Shown here: piece after piece, positions 1 through 7,920 of the stretch
Layout of the letters: the number at the start of each line of letters is the position of its first letter
How positions within the stretch are numbered: the stretch's first letter is position 1
NCBI GenBank assembly: GCA_035575515.1
Contig: DATLXU010000140.1
Coordinates: forward strand, 1 to 21,734
Length of the DNA: 21,734 nucleotides
Direction: 5' to 3'
Source: DATLXU01 sp035575515
GTDB lineage: Bacteria > Acidobacteriota > Blastocatellia > UBA7656
The notes under the pieces: model-generated
The model's input: the letters and a program-made list of their open reading frames with translations, nothing else
What the model was told of the DNA's origin: nothing
Databases searched by the model: none
Translations under genes and position numbers: made by a program

Positions 1-1
1 A

Positions 2-1040
2 TCAAAGTTCGGCGAGCGGATGCTGCCTTCACACCTTCGAGCTATGCGAGATATAGAATCGTGCCGGACTGCTGCGCTTGGCGGCGCGGTCTATTATTGT
101 GAAGCTTGCGATGAGACTCGTTACAGTTATCACTCGTGCAAGAATCGTCACTGCCCAAAGTGCCAGAGCAATCAGGCCGACCAGTGGTTGGAAAAGCAAA
201 AGCAGTTGCTGCTGCCAGTAGTTTATTTCCTTGTGACATTCACTCTGCCGGAAGAGTTGCGTCAACTTGCTCGCTCAAATCAGAAGGTCGTCTATAACAT
301 ATTGTTTCGAGCAAGCTCAGAAGCCTTACAGAAACTTGCGGCTGCCCCCCGGTTTGTCGGCGGCCAAATAGGGATGGTGGGGGTGTTGCACACTTGGACG
401 CGGGCGCTCGTTTACCATCCACACGTTCACTACATCGTCACTGGGGAAGGATTGAGCGAATCGGGCCGATGGGTCTCATCTGGTGAAGAGTTCCTTGTGC
501 CAGTCAAGGCGCTCAGCATCCTATTTCGGGCCAAAGTCCGCGACCAATTGAAGAAGGCCGGCCTGTTGGATGAAGTAGATGAGCGAGTGTGGAACAAAGG
601 CTGGGTAGTCCAGCGGTGAGCCGGTCGGCAATGGCGAGGCGGCAATGAAGTACCTCGCCCCTTACATCTTTCGAGTAGCCATCTCCAACAACCGAATAGT
701 GAAACTTGAAGACGGCTTTGTGACATTCCAGTACAAGGAGTCAGCGACAGACAAGACGAAGAGTTGCACAGTGACGGCAGAAGAGTTCATCCGCAGATTC
801 CTACAGCACGTGCTGCCAGAGCGATTCGTCAAAGTCCGATACTATGGCCTTGTGAGTCCGTCGAATCGTGACTTGCTCGAAGAGGCCCGTCACAGGCTCG
901 CGGGAAGCGTGATCGAACAGGAGCCGAGCCAGAAAGAAGCCTATGTCAAGGAGTCGGTCAACTCTCACCTGTGCCCAAGATGTGGAGGGGAGATGAGGCT
1001 GGTCGAGAGACTCAAAGCCAATAGTCGAGAGCCGCCGTGA
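2..1040 (+). pseudogene. IS91-family transposase, 5'-truncated by window edge and frameshifted
   Basis: This encoded a rolling-circle (HUH, Y2) transposase of the IS91 type, which nicks single-stranded DNA at the element ends. The reading frame is open from base 2 (SKFGER, then MLPSHLRAM), so the true start lies before the window. Visible parts are an N-terminal zinc-binding region with C-x2-C and CPKC cysteines (about nt 100-165), the HUH motif HPHVHYIV (about nt 415-440), and the two-tyrosine motif KYLAPY with tyrosines four residues apart (nt 648-665). The first frame stops at 617-619. The homologous protein continues one frame over from about 612 (SGEPVGNGEAAMKYLAPYIFRV), so a one-base shift near 610-612 splits the HUH half from the tyrosine half. 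The C-terminus has another CPRCGG motif and ends naturally at 1040. It is probably inactive unless the shift is an assembly error. Confidence 0.9.
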
Positions 1041-1436
1041 TGAATAGAAAGGCTGAGCAAGTGAAATCAGCCCGCCCAACCGCAGGCTGCGGCTCAAGCA
1101 GCGGCGTGAGGGCGGTAGCCTGTCTGAAAGGTCAAACAGCGAGAGCAAAGGTAGCTACCAATGATTCGATCTATTGAAAGAGACTGCTCTCAGAGAGCAA
1201 AATCAGTAGTAGGCGAGCAGTATCGAGCCTGGAGAAATCAAATCCGAGTGAGACTGGCCCTGACCCGCAAGCCATTAAAGGCTGAGACAGCTTGCCGTTG
1301 AAACTCCAACTACCCCAGTCGGGCTTAGTTCAACCGGGACCCGGCGTGGCGGCTTGCCTCAGCGCGAGGCTCTACTCATCAGGCCGCGTCACGCCAAGTC
1401 TTATTACGTTCGACAACTTTCAATACGGAGGACGCT
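1041..1436. other. IS91-element end region and hairpin-rich spacer
   Basis: I see no convincing gene in this 396-nt stretch. It probably holds the 3' end of the IS91-like element. Clear hairpins are a 5-bp stem at 1080-1092 with a 3-nt loop, a perfect 6-bp stem at 1185-1199 (TGCTCT/AGAGCA, loop CAG), and a nested structure at 1343-1395. I could not place the exact element end or an insertion target tetranucleotide. Confidence 0.45.
1343..1395. repeat. Nested inverted-repeat structure
   Basis: The outer arms GGCGTG (1343-1348) and CACGCC (1390-1395) are perfectly complementary. The next arms GCGGC (1349-1353) and GCCGC (1383-1387) continue the helix after a two-base bulge. Inside lies another perfect 5-bp hairpin, GCCTC/GAGGC. 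It could be a transposon end structure or a REP-like remnant. There is no T-tract, so an intrinsic terminator is unlikely. Confidence 0.5.
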
Positions 1437-1685
1437 ATGAGAAAAATTGCCGCTCTACCATTGCTTCTCATCCTTGTTGTTCCTGTCTTGGCTCAATCTC
1501 CCTCGATACAGCCTGCTGAGATGAAGAAGCTCGATTTTCTCATCGGGCAGTGGAAAGGCACAGGCTGGTTTGCGATGGGGCCAGGACAGCGCCGCACATA
1601 CACTCAAACCGAATCGGTTCAGAGCAAATTCGACGGCAAGAACTGGCAGAAGTTCATGGAGATGACGCTCGACAAGCAGAAATAA
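1437..1685 (+). pseudogene. DUF1579-like exported protein with internal deletion
   Basis: The start is ATG 1437, behind a strong GGAGG (1427-1431 region). The first 20 or so residues form a signal peptide (RKIAALPLLLILVVPVLAQ). Next comes a stretch typical of the start of DUF1579-like proteins: MKKLDFLIGQWKGTGWF, then GPGQRRTYTQTESVQSK. These proteins are usually near 180 residues, but this one ends after 82. Its last 18 residues (FDGKNWQKFMEMTLDKQK) look like the usual C-terminal end of the same family (DGxxWxKFxEMTL). The simplest reading is an in-frame deletion of about 100 residues from the middle of the domain, near nt 1626-1630. The beta-barrel could not form, so I call it a remnant. 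The function of the intact family is not established. Confidence 0.65.
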
Positions 1686-1734
1686 GGAGAGGCTTATAGC
1701 TGCGCTTTTTGCCTTTGACATCGCGTCTTTTTCC

Positions 1735-1762
1735 TTGCAAGAAAACGGCTCTGTGTTAGACT
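1735..1762 (+). promoter_or_regulatory. Candidate sigma-70 promoter for the 1864 gene
   Basis: TTGCAA (1735-1740) and TAGACT (1757-1762) are separated by 16 nt, and transcription would start near 1769. A perfect TTGACA also occurs at 1715-1720, but it has no good -10 at 17 nt. Confidence 0.4.
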
Positions 1763-1863
1763 AGCGCGTGTTGCAGAATTAATCTATCTTTCGCAGCGCG
1801 CAATAAACAAGCAAGCCCTCTGACTGAACTAGCAGTGAAAAACAATCAGCTTTGGAGAAAGAG

Positions 1864-2253
1864 ATGGCAGACGATAATGCATTCATTCCGCCCACCGAAG
1901 AGCGCCGCAGCGGGCAAGACCGGCGCTCAGGCGAGGACCGTCGCAAGGTAGATAATGGGCCGCCTCACGGCACGCCTGAGCGGCGCAGCGGGCGCGACCG
2001 CCGCCTGTTCGACCGCCGCGCGCAAGGCTCGACCACTGGTCAGCTCTTGATTGAAGTGGGCCGCTTCGCCGCCGAAAACATGGTCTTTCGCCAGAAAGGC
2101 AACAAGGCCGCCGCCCGCCGCGCCCGAAAACACCTGTCGCTGATTATGAAACTGGCCAAGCAGCGACGCGCGGAAATCTCTGCGGAGGTGAAAGGGATGT
2201 CAGCGAGCGCAGGCGACGCCGATGACGATAATGATGACGACACGGATGAATGA
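1864..2253 (+). CDS. Small protein with RRSGxDRR repeats, function unknown
   Basis: I prefer ATG 1864 over the upstream TTG at 1852 because GGAG at 1854-1857 sits six bases before it. The product is 129 residues. The N-terminal third is a disordered, strongly charged run with repeats of the type ERRSGxDRR: EERRSGQDRRSGEDRRK, then PERRSGRDRRLFDRR. The middle (GQLLIEVGRFAAENMVFRQKGNKAAARRARKHLSLIMKLAKQRR) looks helical and very basic. The tail is acidic (DADDDNDDDTDE). There is no signal peptide or membrane segment. The Arg/Asp repeat motif occurs in many bacterial proteins of unknown role, often near regulatory domains. RNA or polyphosphate binding is conceivable but is only a guess from charge. 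Its own promoter and good ribosome site suggest it is expressed. Confidence 0.75.
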   Translation: MADDNAFIPPTEERRSGQDRRSGEDRRKVDNGPPHGTPERRSGRDRRLFDRRAQGSTTGQLLIEVGRFAAENMVFRQKGNKAAARRARKHLSLIMKLAKQRRAEISAEVKGMSASAGDADDDNDDDTDE

Positions 2254-2324
2254 CTTATTCGTCCGTCTCTAGCATCGCGCTTCGGCGCGGCTTGATTGTC
2301 AATAGCGGCACTTTCATAGAGCGC

Positions 2325-2338
2325 GCGGCTCAAGCCGC
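2325..2338. terminator. Weak hairpin between convergent genes
   Basis: GCGGC (2325-2329) and GCCGC (2334-2338) form a 5-bp hairpin with a TCAA loop. It sits between the convergent genes ending at 2253 and 2381. There is no good T-tract on either side, so it is only a possible bidirectional terminator. Confidence 0.25.
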
Positions 2339-2380
2339 TAGCCGTTTCTAAAATAGAAAATAGTTCTGACGAAAACCGGA

Positions 2381-2758
2381 TTATTCCTGAGCGCGCAGCC
2401 GGGCTTCGAGCCTGCGGCGCAGGTGGTAATAATCCTCAACCAGTTTGTTGAGCGTGACAATGAAAGGTATCTGAAGGGCCGCCGCGTCGTCGGCGCGGCG
2501 CTCAAGCTCTTCGGCTTCCGCCGAACCCGGCTCAGCGCGGTCGAGTTTCTCCATTATCTCGTGCACGTTCTCGCCGCGCGGGTGGCGGTGATAGCAGTAG
2601 CTGATGAGCGACAGCGTCAGGCCATCAATGACCGATTGCAATTGATCTCGGTCGTCGAGCGACGCGCGCTTCATCAAAAACGACTCCTCAGGGGCTTCGG
2701 TCGCTCTGGCAAATTCAAAAATTTTTTGTTGAAGATCGTCCGTTGATCCATCGCTCAT
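2381..2758 (-). CDS. Hypothetical helical protein, 125 residues
   Basis: I do not recognise the family. The product starts MSDGSTDDLQQKIFEFARATEAPEESFLMKR and is predicted to be largely alpha-helical. It has a conserved-looking core (LQSVIDGLTLSLISYCYHRHPRGENVHEIMEKLDRAEPGSAEAEELERRADD) and a basic C-terminal helix (DYYHLRRRLEARLRAQE). There is no signal peptide or zinc motif. The minus-strand frame is preferred to the overlapping plus-strand frame because its codons follow the local third-position GC bias and the peptide is less repetitive. No ribosome-binding site precedes the ATG, but a TTGACA/TAAACA pair lies only 8 nt upstream, suggesting a leaderless mRNA. It is divergent from comEC across 96 nt. 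Confidence 0.65.
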   Translation of the reverse strand: MSDGSTDDLQQKIFEFARATEAPEESFLMKRASLDDRDQLQSVIDGLTLSLISYCYHRHPRGENVHEIMEKLDRAEPGSAEAEELERRADDAAALQIPFIVTLNKLVEDYYHLRRRLEARLRAQE

Positions 2759-2766
2759 AGCTTAGA

Positions 2767-2795
2767 TGTTTAATCCCTGCGCCCGCCGTTGTCAA
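2767..2795 (-). promoter_or_regulatory. Candidate promoter giving a leaderless transcript
   Basis: On the minus strand, TTGACA (2795-2790) and TAAACA (2772-2767) are 17 nt apart. The -10 ends 8 nt before the ATG at 2758, so RNA would begin at or next to the start codon. That fits the missing Shine-Dalgarno sequence. Confidence 0.4.
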
Positions 2796-2854
2796 CCGCA
2801 CGGCGCAACGCGCAGACGCACAGAACATAAACCGCAGCCCGCAGGAGCATCCCT

Positions 2855-5761
2855 ATGAACGCGGTAAGAGGCGAGCCGCAAGCCGAAGAGAAAACCGCCG
2901 CGTCTGCGCGCCCGCGCGCCTGTGAGTCGAATCTCTCTATGCGGCGGCAGCCTTTCTTTTATCTGGCCGTCGCGCTCACAATCGGGATTCTCGTTGATCG
3001 CTGGTGCGCGCCCGCGCGCGCGCTTGTCAGCATTATTGCTTCAGCATCAATCATCGCTTCAATCAAATTCGTCATCGCCCGACGGAGCGCGGCTGCGTCC
3101 GTTGCGCTGCTTGCGAGCTTTGCTGCGCTAGGCGCGTTGCTCTCCTTCAATCAACGAACAGATACGAATGCGACACGCTTGAAGCAACTCTATGACGCGC
3201 AAATCACGGCGAATGATCCGGTTGAACTGACCGGCGTGATGGTCGCCCCGCCTGAGCCTGCGCCTGAGTTGTATTACCTCGACATCGCTGCCGAAAGCAT
3301 TCGCGCGCGCGATGACACAATCGCGGCGACAGGCCGCGTGCGGTTAATGGTTTCGCTCGCAAGCGACGAGGCGAAGGATGAATTCAATGATCTTCATCTC
3401 GATTACGGCTCGCGCGTGCGCATGCTCGTCAGGCTTGAGCGCGCTCGCGCGTTCAACAATCCCGGTTCGCCCGATTTCAACGAGTTCCTTGAGCGGCGCG
3501 GCTACGATTTTAAAGGGACGATCAAAAGCCCGCTTCTCATCGAGCGCGCGGGCCGAGCATCAGTGAATGGATTGCTCGCCGCGCTTTATCATCTGCGACT
3601 GAGGATGATGACGGCCATTGATTCAGCCTTCAATGCGCGCGTCGCCGGAACAATGAAGGCGATGCTCACGGGCAATCGCTATTTCCTCGACCGCGAAACT
3701 AGCGAACGGCTGCGCGAGAGCGCGACATTTCACACGCTCGTCATCGCGGGCCTTCACATAGGCATCATCGCATGGGCCTTGCTCCGAATCCCTGTCACGA
3801 TCAATGACTGGCGCAGGCGACGATCAAAGACGACGCGTGCGGGCATTACGCGAACCGCCGTCGCGCTGTTTGTGCTGTGGGCTTACGCGGTGATGGTCGG
3901 GCTGGCCGCGCCAGTCACTCGCGCAACGGTGATGATAACAATCGGACTCATCGGCCCGCTGCTGTTTCGGCGCGCGGCTTCGATCAACACGGTTTCGCTC
4001 GCGGCTTTTACTATGCTCGCCCTGGAACCGGCTCTGGTGGCCGATTCCGGGTTTCAGTTGAGCTTCATCGCTGTCGCGGCGATAGTCGCGCTCGCTCTGC
4101 CCTTAATTGATAAACTTCGAGCCATAGGCGAGTGGCGACCATCGGCTGATACACCTCATCCGCCGTCCTGCTCGCCCGCCGTGAGAAGTTTTGCGGAGAC
4201 GATTTTCTGGGACGAGCGCGCGTTCAATAAAGAGATGCGGCGCGCGGCAGTGCGCTACCATTTGATCAAATCGCGTGCGGCTCGCGGGCTTGGGCTTTTG
4301 CGATTGCAGTGGCTCGCGCGCGGTGTCGTGACGCTCGTAATCACCTCGACGGCGATTCAGCTTGCGACACTGCCGTTGATGGCCATCTATTTCAATCGCG
4401 CCGCGCCGGTCGGCGTGCTGCTGAACATCTTCGCAGGGCTGCTCACGGCGATCCTGATGATTGTGTGCATTGCGACGATCACAGTGGGCGCGGTTGCCTC
4501 AGGGATAGCAGCACCGCTTCGCTCGATAGTCGTTGCCGCTCATCATCTGCTCATCAACGCCATCGTGCCATTTTTGACTGTGCCGGGCGCGACCTTTCGA
4601 GTCGCCAACTATGAAGGATGGCAATCAATCATTTATGCGGCGTACTTCGCGCCGCTCGTCCTGCTCGCGATATTGATAGACCGATGGCATCCTTTGGACG
4701 ACGCGGCGACACGGGGACGCGGGGACGCGGCGGAAGAGAGAGGCGATGCCGTGGAGGTGAGAGTTTTATCGAAAGGTGAAAGGGTTCTCCCCGCGTCTCG
4801 GCGTCTGCGCGTCTCCGCGTCGTTTGCTTGCGCGCTGGCGATAGGGATCGCCGCCGTCGGGGTAGTCCGGCCCGCTTCCGTGGCGGCGACGGGAAAGCTG
4901 ACTGTGCATTTTCTCGACGTGGGGCAGGGCGATGCCGCGCTCGTCGTTTTTCCGCGAGGCTCGACCATGCTCGTTGACGCGGGCGGCGAGATTCGATTCA
5001 ATGCGCGCGATTCGGATAATAACCTGAAAAAGCAATCAGACAATGATGAAAGCGAAGCGGATTTCAACGACGATGCATTCTCGATAGGCGAAGCAGTCGT
5101 TTCTCGATTCCTCTGGTCGCAGGGTCGCACGCGGGTTGATTATCTGCTTGTGACTCACGCCGATGCAGACCACATAGGCGGGTTCGCGGATGTCATTAAG
5201 AATTTTCAAATCGGGCAGGCAATCGTAGGCCACGCGCCGACGGCTGACGCCGAGTTTGATCTGTTCGCTCGTTCGCTTGCGCGGCGCGGCGTTCCACTGG
5301 CAACAGTGAGCGCGGGCGAGCGATTCGAGCTTGAAGGCGTAAGCATAGAAGTGCTGTGGCCGCAGCGGGCTGCTCAATTTCCCATAACCTCTTCGAACAA
5401 TGATTCAGTCGTGGTGCGGCTCAGCTACGGCTCGGTCTCGATAATGCTCGCGGGCGACATTGAAGAAGCGAGCGAGCGCGCGATTATTGAGTCAGGCGCG
5501 AACCTCAGATCAGATGTTTTGAAAGTCCCGCATCACGGCTCAAAAACATCTTCAACCGAAAGTTTTATCAACGCGGTCGCGCCGCGATGCGCTGTGATCT
5601 CGGTCGGCGAGCGCAGTCGCTTCGGCCATCCTAACCGGGAGGTGGTTGATCGCTACCTCGCGCGCGGCGTGAGGCTTTTTCAAACTGGCCGCGACGGAAC
5701 TGTGACCGTAGAAACCGACGGGGTGACGCTCGCCGTTGGTACTTACAAGAGCAATCCGTGA
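2855..5761 (+). CDS. comEC: ComEC/Rec2-type DNA uptake channel protein
   Basis: This is the inner-membrane channel thought to carry single-stranded DNA into the cytoplasm during natural transformation. ATG 2855 follows AGGAG by 7 nt. The 968 residues comprise N-terminal membrane helices and a DUF4131-like soluble part (about 30-230). The ComEC membrane domain follows (about 265-560), with GNRYFLDRETSERL and the motif FHTLVIAGLHIGI. The C-terminus is a metallo-beta-lactamase-like domain (about 680-955) with FLDVGQGDA, VDAGG, THADADHIGGF (about 766) and PHHGSKTSS (about 892), so the metal-binding residues look intact. It is longer than the usual 700-850 residues. One reason is an Arg/Asp-rich linker (about 615-656) encoded by a palindromic repeat. 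Another is an Asp/Asn-rich insert after VDAGG (about 712-740). Other competence genes are not in this window. Confidence 0.92.
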   Translation: MNAVRGEPQAEEKTAASARPRACESNLSMRRQPFFYLAVALTIGILVDRWCAPARALVSIIASASIIASIKFVIARRSAAASVALLASFAALGALLSFNQRTDTNATRLKQLYDAQITANDPVELTGVMVAPPEPAPELYYLDIAAESIRARDDTIAATGRVRLMVSLASDEAKDEFNDLHLDYGSRVRMLVRLERARAFNNPGSPDFNEFLERRGYDFKGTIKSPLLIERAGRASVNGLLAALYHLRLRMMTAIDSAFNARVAGTMKAMLTGNRYFLDRETSERLRESATFHTLVIAGLHIGIIAWALLRIPVTINDWRRRRSKTTRAGITRTAVALFVLWAYAVMVGLAAPVTRATVMITIGLIGPLLFRRAASINTVSLAAFTMLALEPALVADSGFQLSFIAVAAIVALALPLIDKLRAIGEWRPSADTPHPPSCSPAVRSFAETIFWDERAFNKEMRRAAVRYHLIKSRAARGLGLLRLQWLARGVVTLVITSTAIQLATLPLMAIYFNRAAPVGVLLNIFAGLLTAILMIVCIATITVGAVASGIAAPLRSIVVAAHHLLINAIVPFLTVPGATFRVANYEGWQSIIYAAYFAPLVLLAILIDRWHPLDDAATRGRGDAAEERGDAVEVRVLSKGERVLPASRRLRVSASFACALAIGIAAVGVVRPASVAATGKLTVHFLDVGQGDAALVVFPRGSTMLVDAGGEIRFNARDSDNNLKKQSDNDESEADFNDDAFSIGEAVVSRFLWSQGRTRVDYLLVTHADADHIGGFADVIKNFQIGQAIVGHAPTADAEFDLFARSLARRGVPLATVSAGERFELEGVSIEVLWPQRAAQFPITSSNNDSVVVRLSYGSVSIMLAGDIEEASERAIIESGANLRSDVLKVPHHGSKTSSTESFINAVAPRCAVISVGERSRFGHPNREVVDRYLARGVRLFQTGRDGTVTVETDGVTLAVGTYKSNP
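4699..4822. repeat. REP-like palindrome inserted in frame in comEC
   Basis: Two 32-bp arms, 4699-4730 and 4791-4822, are inverted copies matching at 26 of 32 positions, around a 60-nt centre. The arms are built of GACGCGG-type units. The repeat lies between the channel and metallo-hydrolase domains of comEC and keeps the frame open, coding for an Arg/Gly/Asp/Ala-rich linker. Palindromes of such units are found between genes in several bacterial phyla; insertion inside a gene is unusual. Confidence 0.7.
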
Positions 5762-6151
5762 TGGAAGCTGTTGAGGACGAGAGCCTATGAGGGATTGTCT
5801 TCTGCGATAGTCCAAATGCCATATTATCAACTCAAGCGAGCTGATGGATTGATAGCATACGACGCGCTTGCGAGCCTGAATCTTATGAGTACAAGCAACG
5901 TGAGCTTAATCGGTCGCGTCCTCGCTTTGCCCACAAACAAAATGACAAACCAATCGCATGTCGTGTGAAGTATGGAAACGACCATGTGTCGGCGATGCCC
6001 TTGATTCAACATAAAGAAATACTAAAAGTAACAATACCTTGAATGCATTGTGTTTTCGCTGCAACTGGCACAGCGGTTGCCGATCATTATGCCAGCAGAT
6101 ATTGAAAGGCGATCCGTTGATGTAGGGGACGGAACAAGGGGAGACGGAAAG
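5762..6151. other. Spacer without a convincing gene
   Basis: This stretch of about 390 nt is less GC-rich than its neighbours and has only short overlapping reading frames with no ribosome sites or recognisable products. I see no clear terminator for comEC and no strong promoter. The AT-rich part at 6001-6045 is the likeliest promoter region for the downstream ATPase gene. Confidence 0.4.
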
Positions 6152-7297
6152 ATGGTAGCGCAACTAAATTATTTCGGAGCTTCATTGGCGACAGCGAGCG
6201 AGCCTGAATACACGATGCTCGATCACACGGTAAAGTCGGAAGAGGCCTTGAACTTCGAGCAACAGTTACTGGCGCGCGTGGTCGGACAGGATCAGGCCGT
6301 GCGCGCGCTCGCTCAGCTTTATCAGGTTTACCAGGCAGGGCTGAACATGCCGGGCCGTCCAATAGGCACGCTTCTGTTTTTGGGACCGACGGGGACGGGA
6401 AAGACCCGCTCGGTCGAGGCGGCGGCGGAAGTCCTTTTCGGCAACCCGAACGCTTTCATCCGGGTTGACTGCGCGGAGTTTCAGCACTCGCACGAGATTG
6501 CTAAATTGATCGGCTCGCCGCCTGGTTATCTGGGCCACCGCGAGACTCCGCCGATACTCACGCAGGAGCACATCAACAGCTATCACACGGACCGCGTTAA
6601 GCTGACGCTCGTATTGTTTGACGAAATCGAAAAAGCCAGTGACGCGCTCTGGCAGTTATTGCTTGGCGTGCTCGACAAAGCGACTTTGACGCTTGGCGAT
6701 AATCGTCGCGTTGATTTCTCGCGCACGATAGTCGTGATGACATCGAACCTCGGCGCGAGAGAGATGGAGCGCGTTGCCGAAGCGAAGCTCGGCTTTGCGC
6801 TGCCCGTCAATGAACCGGCAGAGAAGCTCAACGGCCACCTTGAGAAGGTCGGCGTTGAGGCGGCGCGCAGGAAGTTCTCGCCGGAATTCATGAATCGAAT
6901 AGACAAGACCGTTGTTTTCAAGCAGCTCTCGCGCAATTCCATGCAGCAGATACTCGAACTCGAATTGCAGGCGGTTCAGCGAAGAGTGCTCACGGTAAGC
7001 GGAGGCCGCTTCATACTGCGCTACACCGAGCGCGCTAAAGAGTACCTGCTCACGGAAGGGACCAATCCCAAGTACGGCGCGCGCCCGCTCAAGCGAACCA
7101 TCGAGCGCAACGTCGTGCTGCCGCTTTCAAACCTGCTTGCGACTCGTCAAATCGGCGAGGGCGACATATTGATGGTTGATGTGAGTAAGAGCGAAACCGA
7201 GCTAGTCTTTATGAAGCAGAACGTCGCGAGCATTTTTTCCAGCCGCTACGAATCGCCTTTTGGTCGCAAGACGACGAGGCAGGCAAGGCTTGCTTGA
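6152..7297 (+). CDS. Stand-alone ClpA/ClpB D2-type AAA+ ATPase
   Basis: A single AAA+ module of the kind forming the second ATPase ring of ClpB/ClpA unfoldases. ATG 6152 is chosen because a GGGGAG/GGAAAG-rich stretch precedes it; the frame is open back to GTG 6050, so up to 34 more residues are possible. In the 381-residue form: Walker A GPTGTGKT (78-85), pore-loop motif GSPPGYLGH (121-129), Walker B LVLFDEIEKA (about 153-158), sensor-1 TSNLG (about 199), arginine finger in FMNRID (about 249), and sensor-2 GARPLKRTIE (about 311). All key residues are present. Absent are the Clp N-domain, the D1 ring and the ClpB middle coiled coil. No ClpP-binding IGF-type loop is evident. A response regulator follows 35 nt downstream, so the two may act together. 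Confidence 0.85.
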   Translation: MVAQLNYFGASLATASEPEYTMLDHTVKSEEALNFEQQLLARVVGQDQAVRALAQLYQVYQAGLNMPGRPIGTLLFLGPTGTGKTRSVEAAAEVLFGNPNAFIRVDCAEFQHSHEIAKLIGSPPGYLGHRETPPILTQEHINSYHTDRVKLTLVLFDEIEKASDALWQLLLGVLDKATLTLGDNRRVDFSRTIVVMTSNLGAREMERVAEAKLGFALPVNEPAEKLNGHLEKVGVEAARRKFSPEFMNRIDKTVVFKQLSRNSMQQILELELQAVQRRVLTVSGGRFILRYTERAKEYLLTEGTNPKYGARPLKRTIERNVVLPLSNLLATRQIGEGDILMVDVSKSETELVFMKQNVASIFSSRYESPFGRKTTRQARLA

Positions 7298-7332
7298 TGC
7301 TCAGGCATCGCGGCTGCCTGATCGGAGGGATA

Positions 7333-7755
7333 ATGGGCGCGAGACAGGAAGCGAGAGCGAACGGCAACCGTCGAACGCTTCTCATCATTGACGATGATGA
7401 GGAATGGACTGAGGTTGCAAAGTTATTCTTTCGGGACAAGTACGATGTGGAAGTGGCCAACTCCGCGTGCGACGCGATGGAGATGGTGTCGCGTGGCCGT
7501 CCAAGCGCCATCATAGTTGATCTCGTCATGCCTACAGTCGACGGCTTCGGCGTGATTCATCGCCTGAACGATTCGGGCAACTCGCGCATTCCGACGATAC
7601 TGGTCACCGGATGGAAGACGGCTGAAGTCGAAGAGTGCGCCGTCGCAGTCGGGTGCGCTGCGGTGCTCGCAAAGCCTGTTGACCTGACCGCGCTCGACGC
7701 GATTGTAGCTTCGGTGATAAGCAGCGCAGCCGCCTCACCCGCCGCAGTGATGTGA
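7333..7755 (+). CDS. Single-domain response regulator (REC only)
   Basis: A phosphorylation-controlled receiver domain without an output domain. ATG 7333 is preferred because GGAGGGA (7324-7330) sits just before it; in-frame TTG 7294 and ATG 7297 overlap the previous stop and lack such a site. The 140-residue product has the acidic cluster D20-D22 in LLIIDDDEEW, the phospho-acceptor D63 in IIVDLVMP, T92 in ILVTGW and K114 in LAKPVD, so it should be phosphorylatable. It probably shares a transcript with the upstream AAA+ ATPase. Output is likely by protein-protein contact, perhaps with that ATPase; this is inference. No histidine kinase is present in the window. Confidence 0.9.
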   Translation: MGARQEARANGNRRTLLIIDDDEEWTEVAKLFFRDKYDVEVANSACDAMEMVSRGRPSAIIVDLVMPTVDGFGVIHRLNDSGNSRIPTILVTGWKTAEVEECAVAVGCAAVLAKPVDLTALDAIVASVISSAAASPAAVM

Positions 7756-7779
7756 TTCCTCATGAGCCGAGTGCAACGA

Positions 7780-7839
7780 CGAGCAGCTTTCAATACTCAG
7801 TTATGAATTATCTAAGCGTCGAACGCTGCTCGCTTTTTT
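7780..7839 (+). terminator. Candidate intrinsic terminator after the response regulator gene
   Basis: The arms CGAGCAGC (7780-7787) and GCTGCTCG (7825-7832) are perfectly complementary and are followed by C and six T residues. An inner 5-bp hairpin, AGCGT-CGA-ACGCT (7815-7827), could form instead. The loop of the outer stem is long at 37 nt. Confidence 0.45.
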
Positions 7840-7890
7840 CCCAATCACACGCAAGACTTTTTGCTGACATTTTCGATGACGCCTGCATCC

Positions 7891-7920
7891 TTGACATGCC
7901 TGTGCGTGTGCGTGTAGAGT
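7891..7920 (+). promoter_or_regulatory. Candidate sigma-70 promoter for rpsA
   Basis: A perfect -35 TTGACA (7891-7896) and a -10-like TAGAGT (7915-7920) are 18 nt apart. Transcription would start near 7927, leaving an rpsA leader of more than 300 nt. Confidence 0.5.

Noticed and set aside
612..645. Programmed frameshifting in the IS91 transposase
   Set aside because: IS91-type transposases are normally made from one frame. I see no slippery heptamer at the shift, so mutation or error is simpler.
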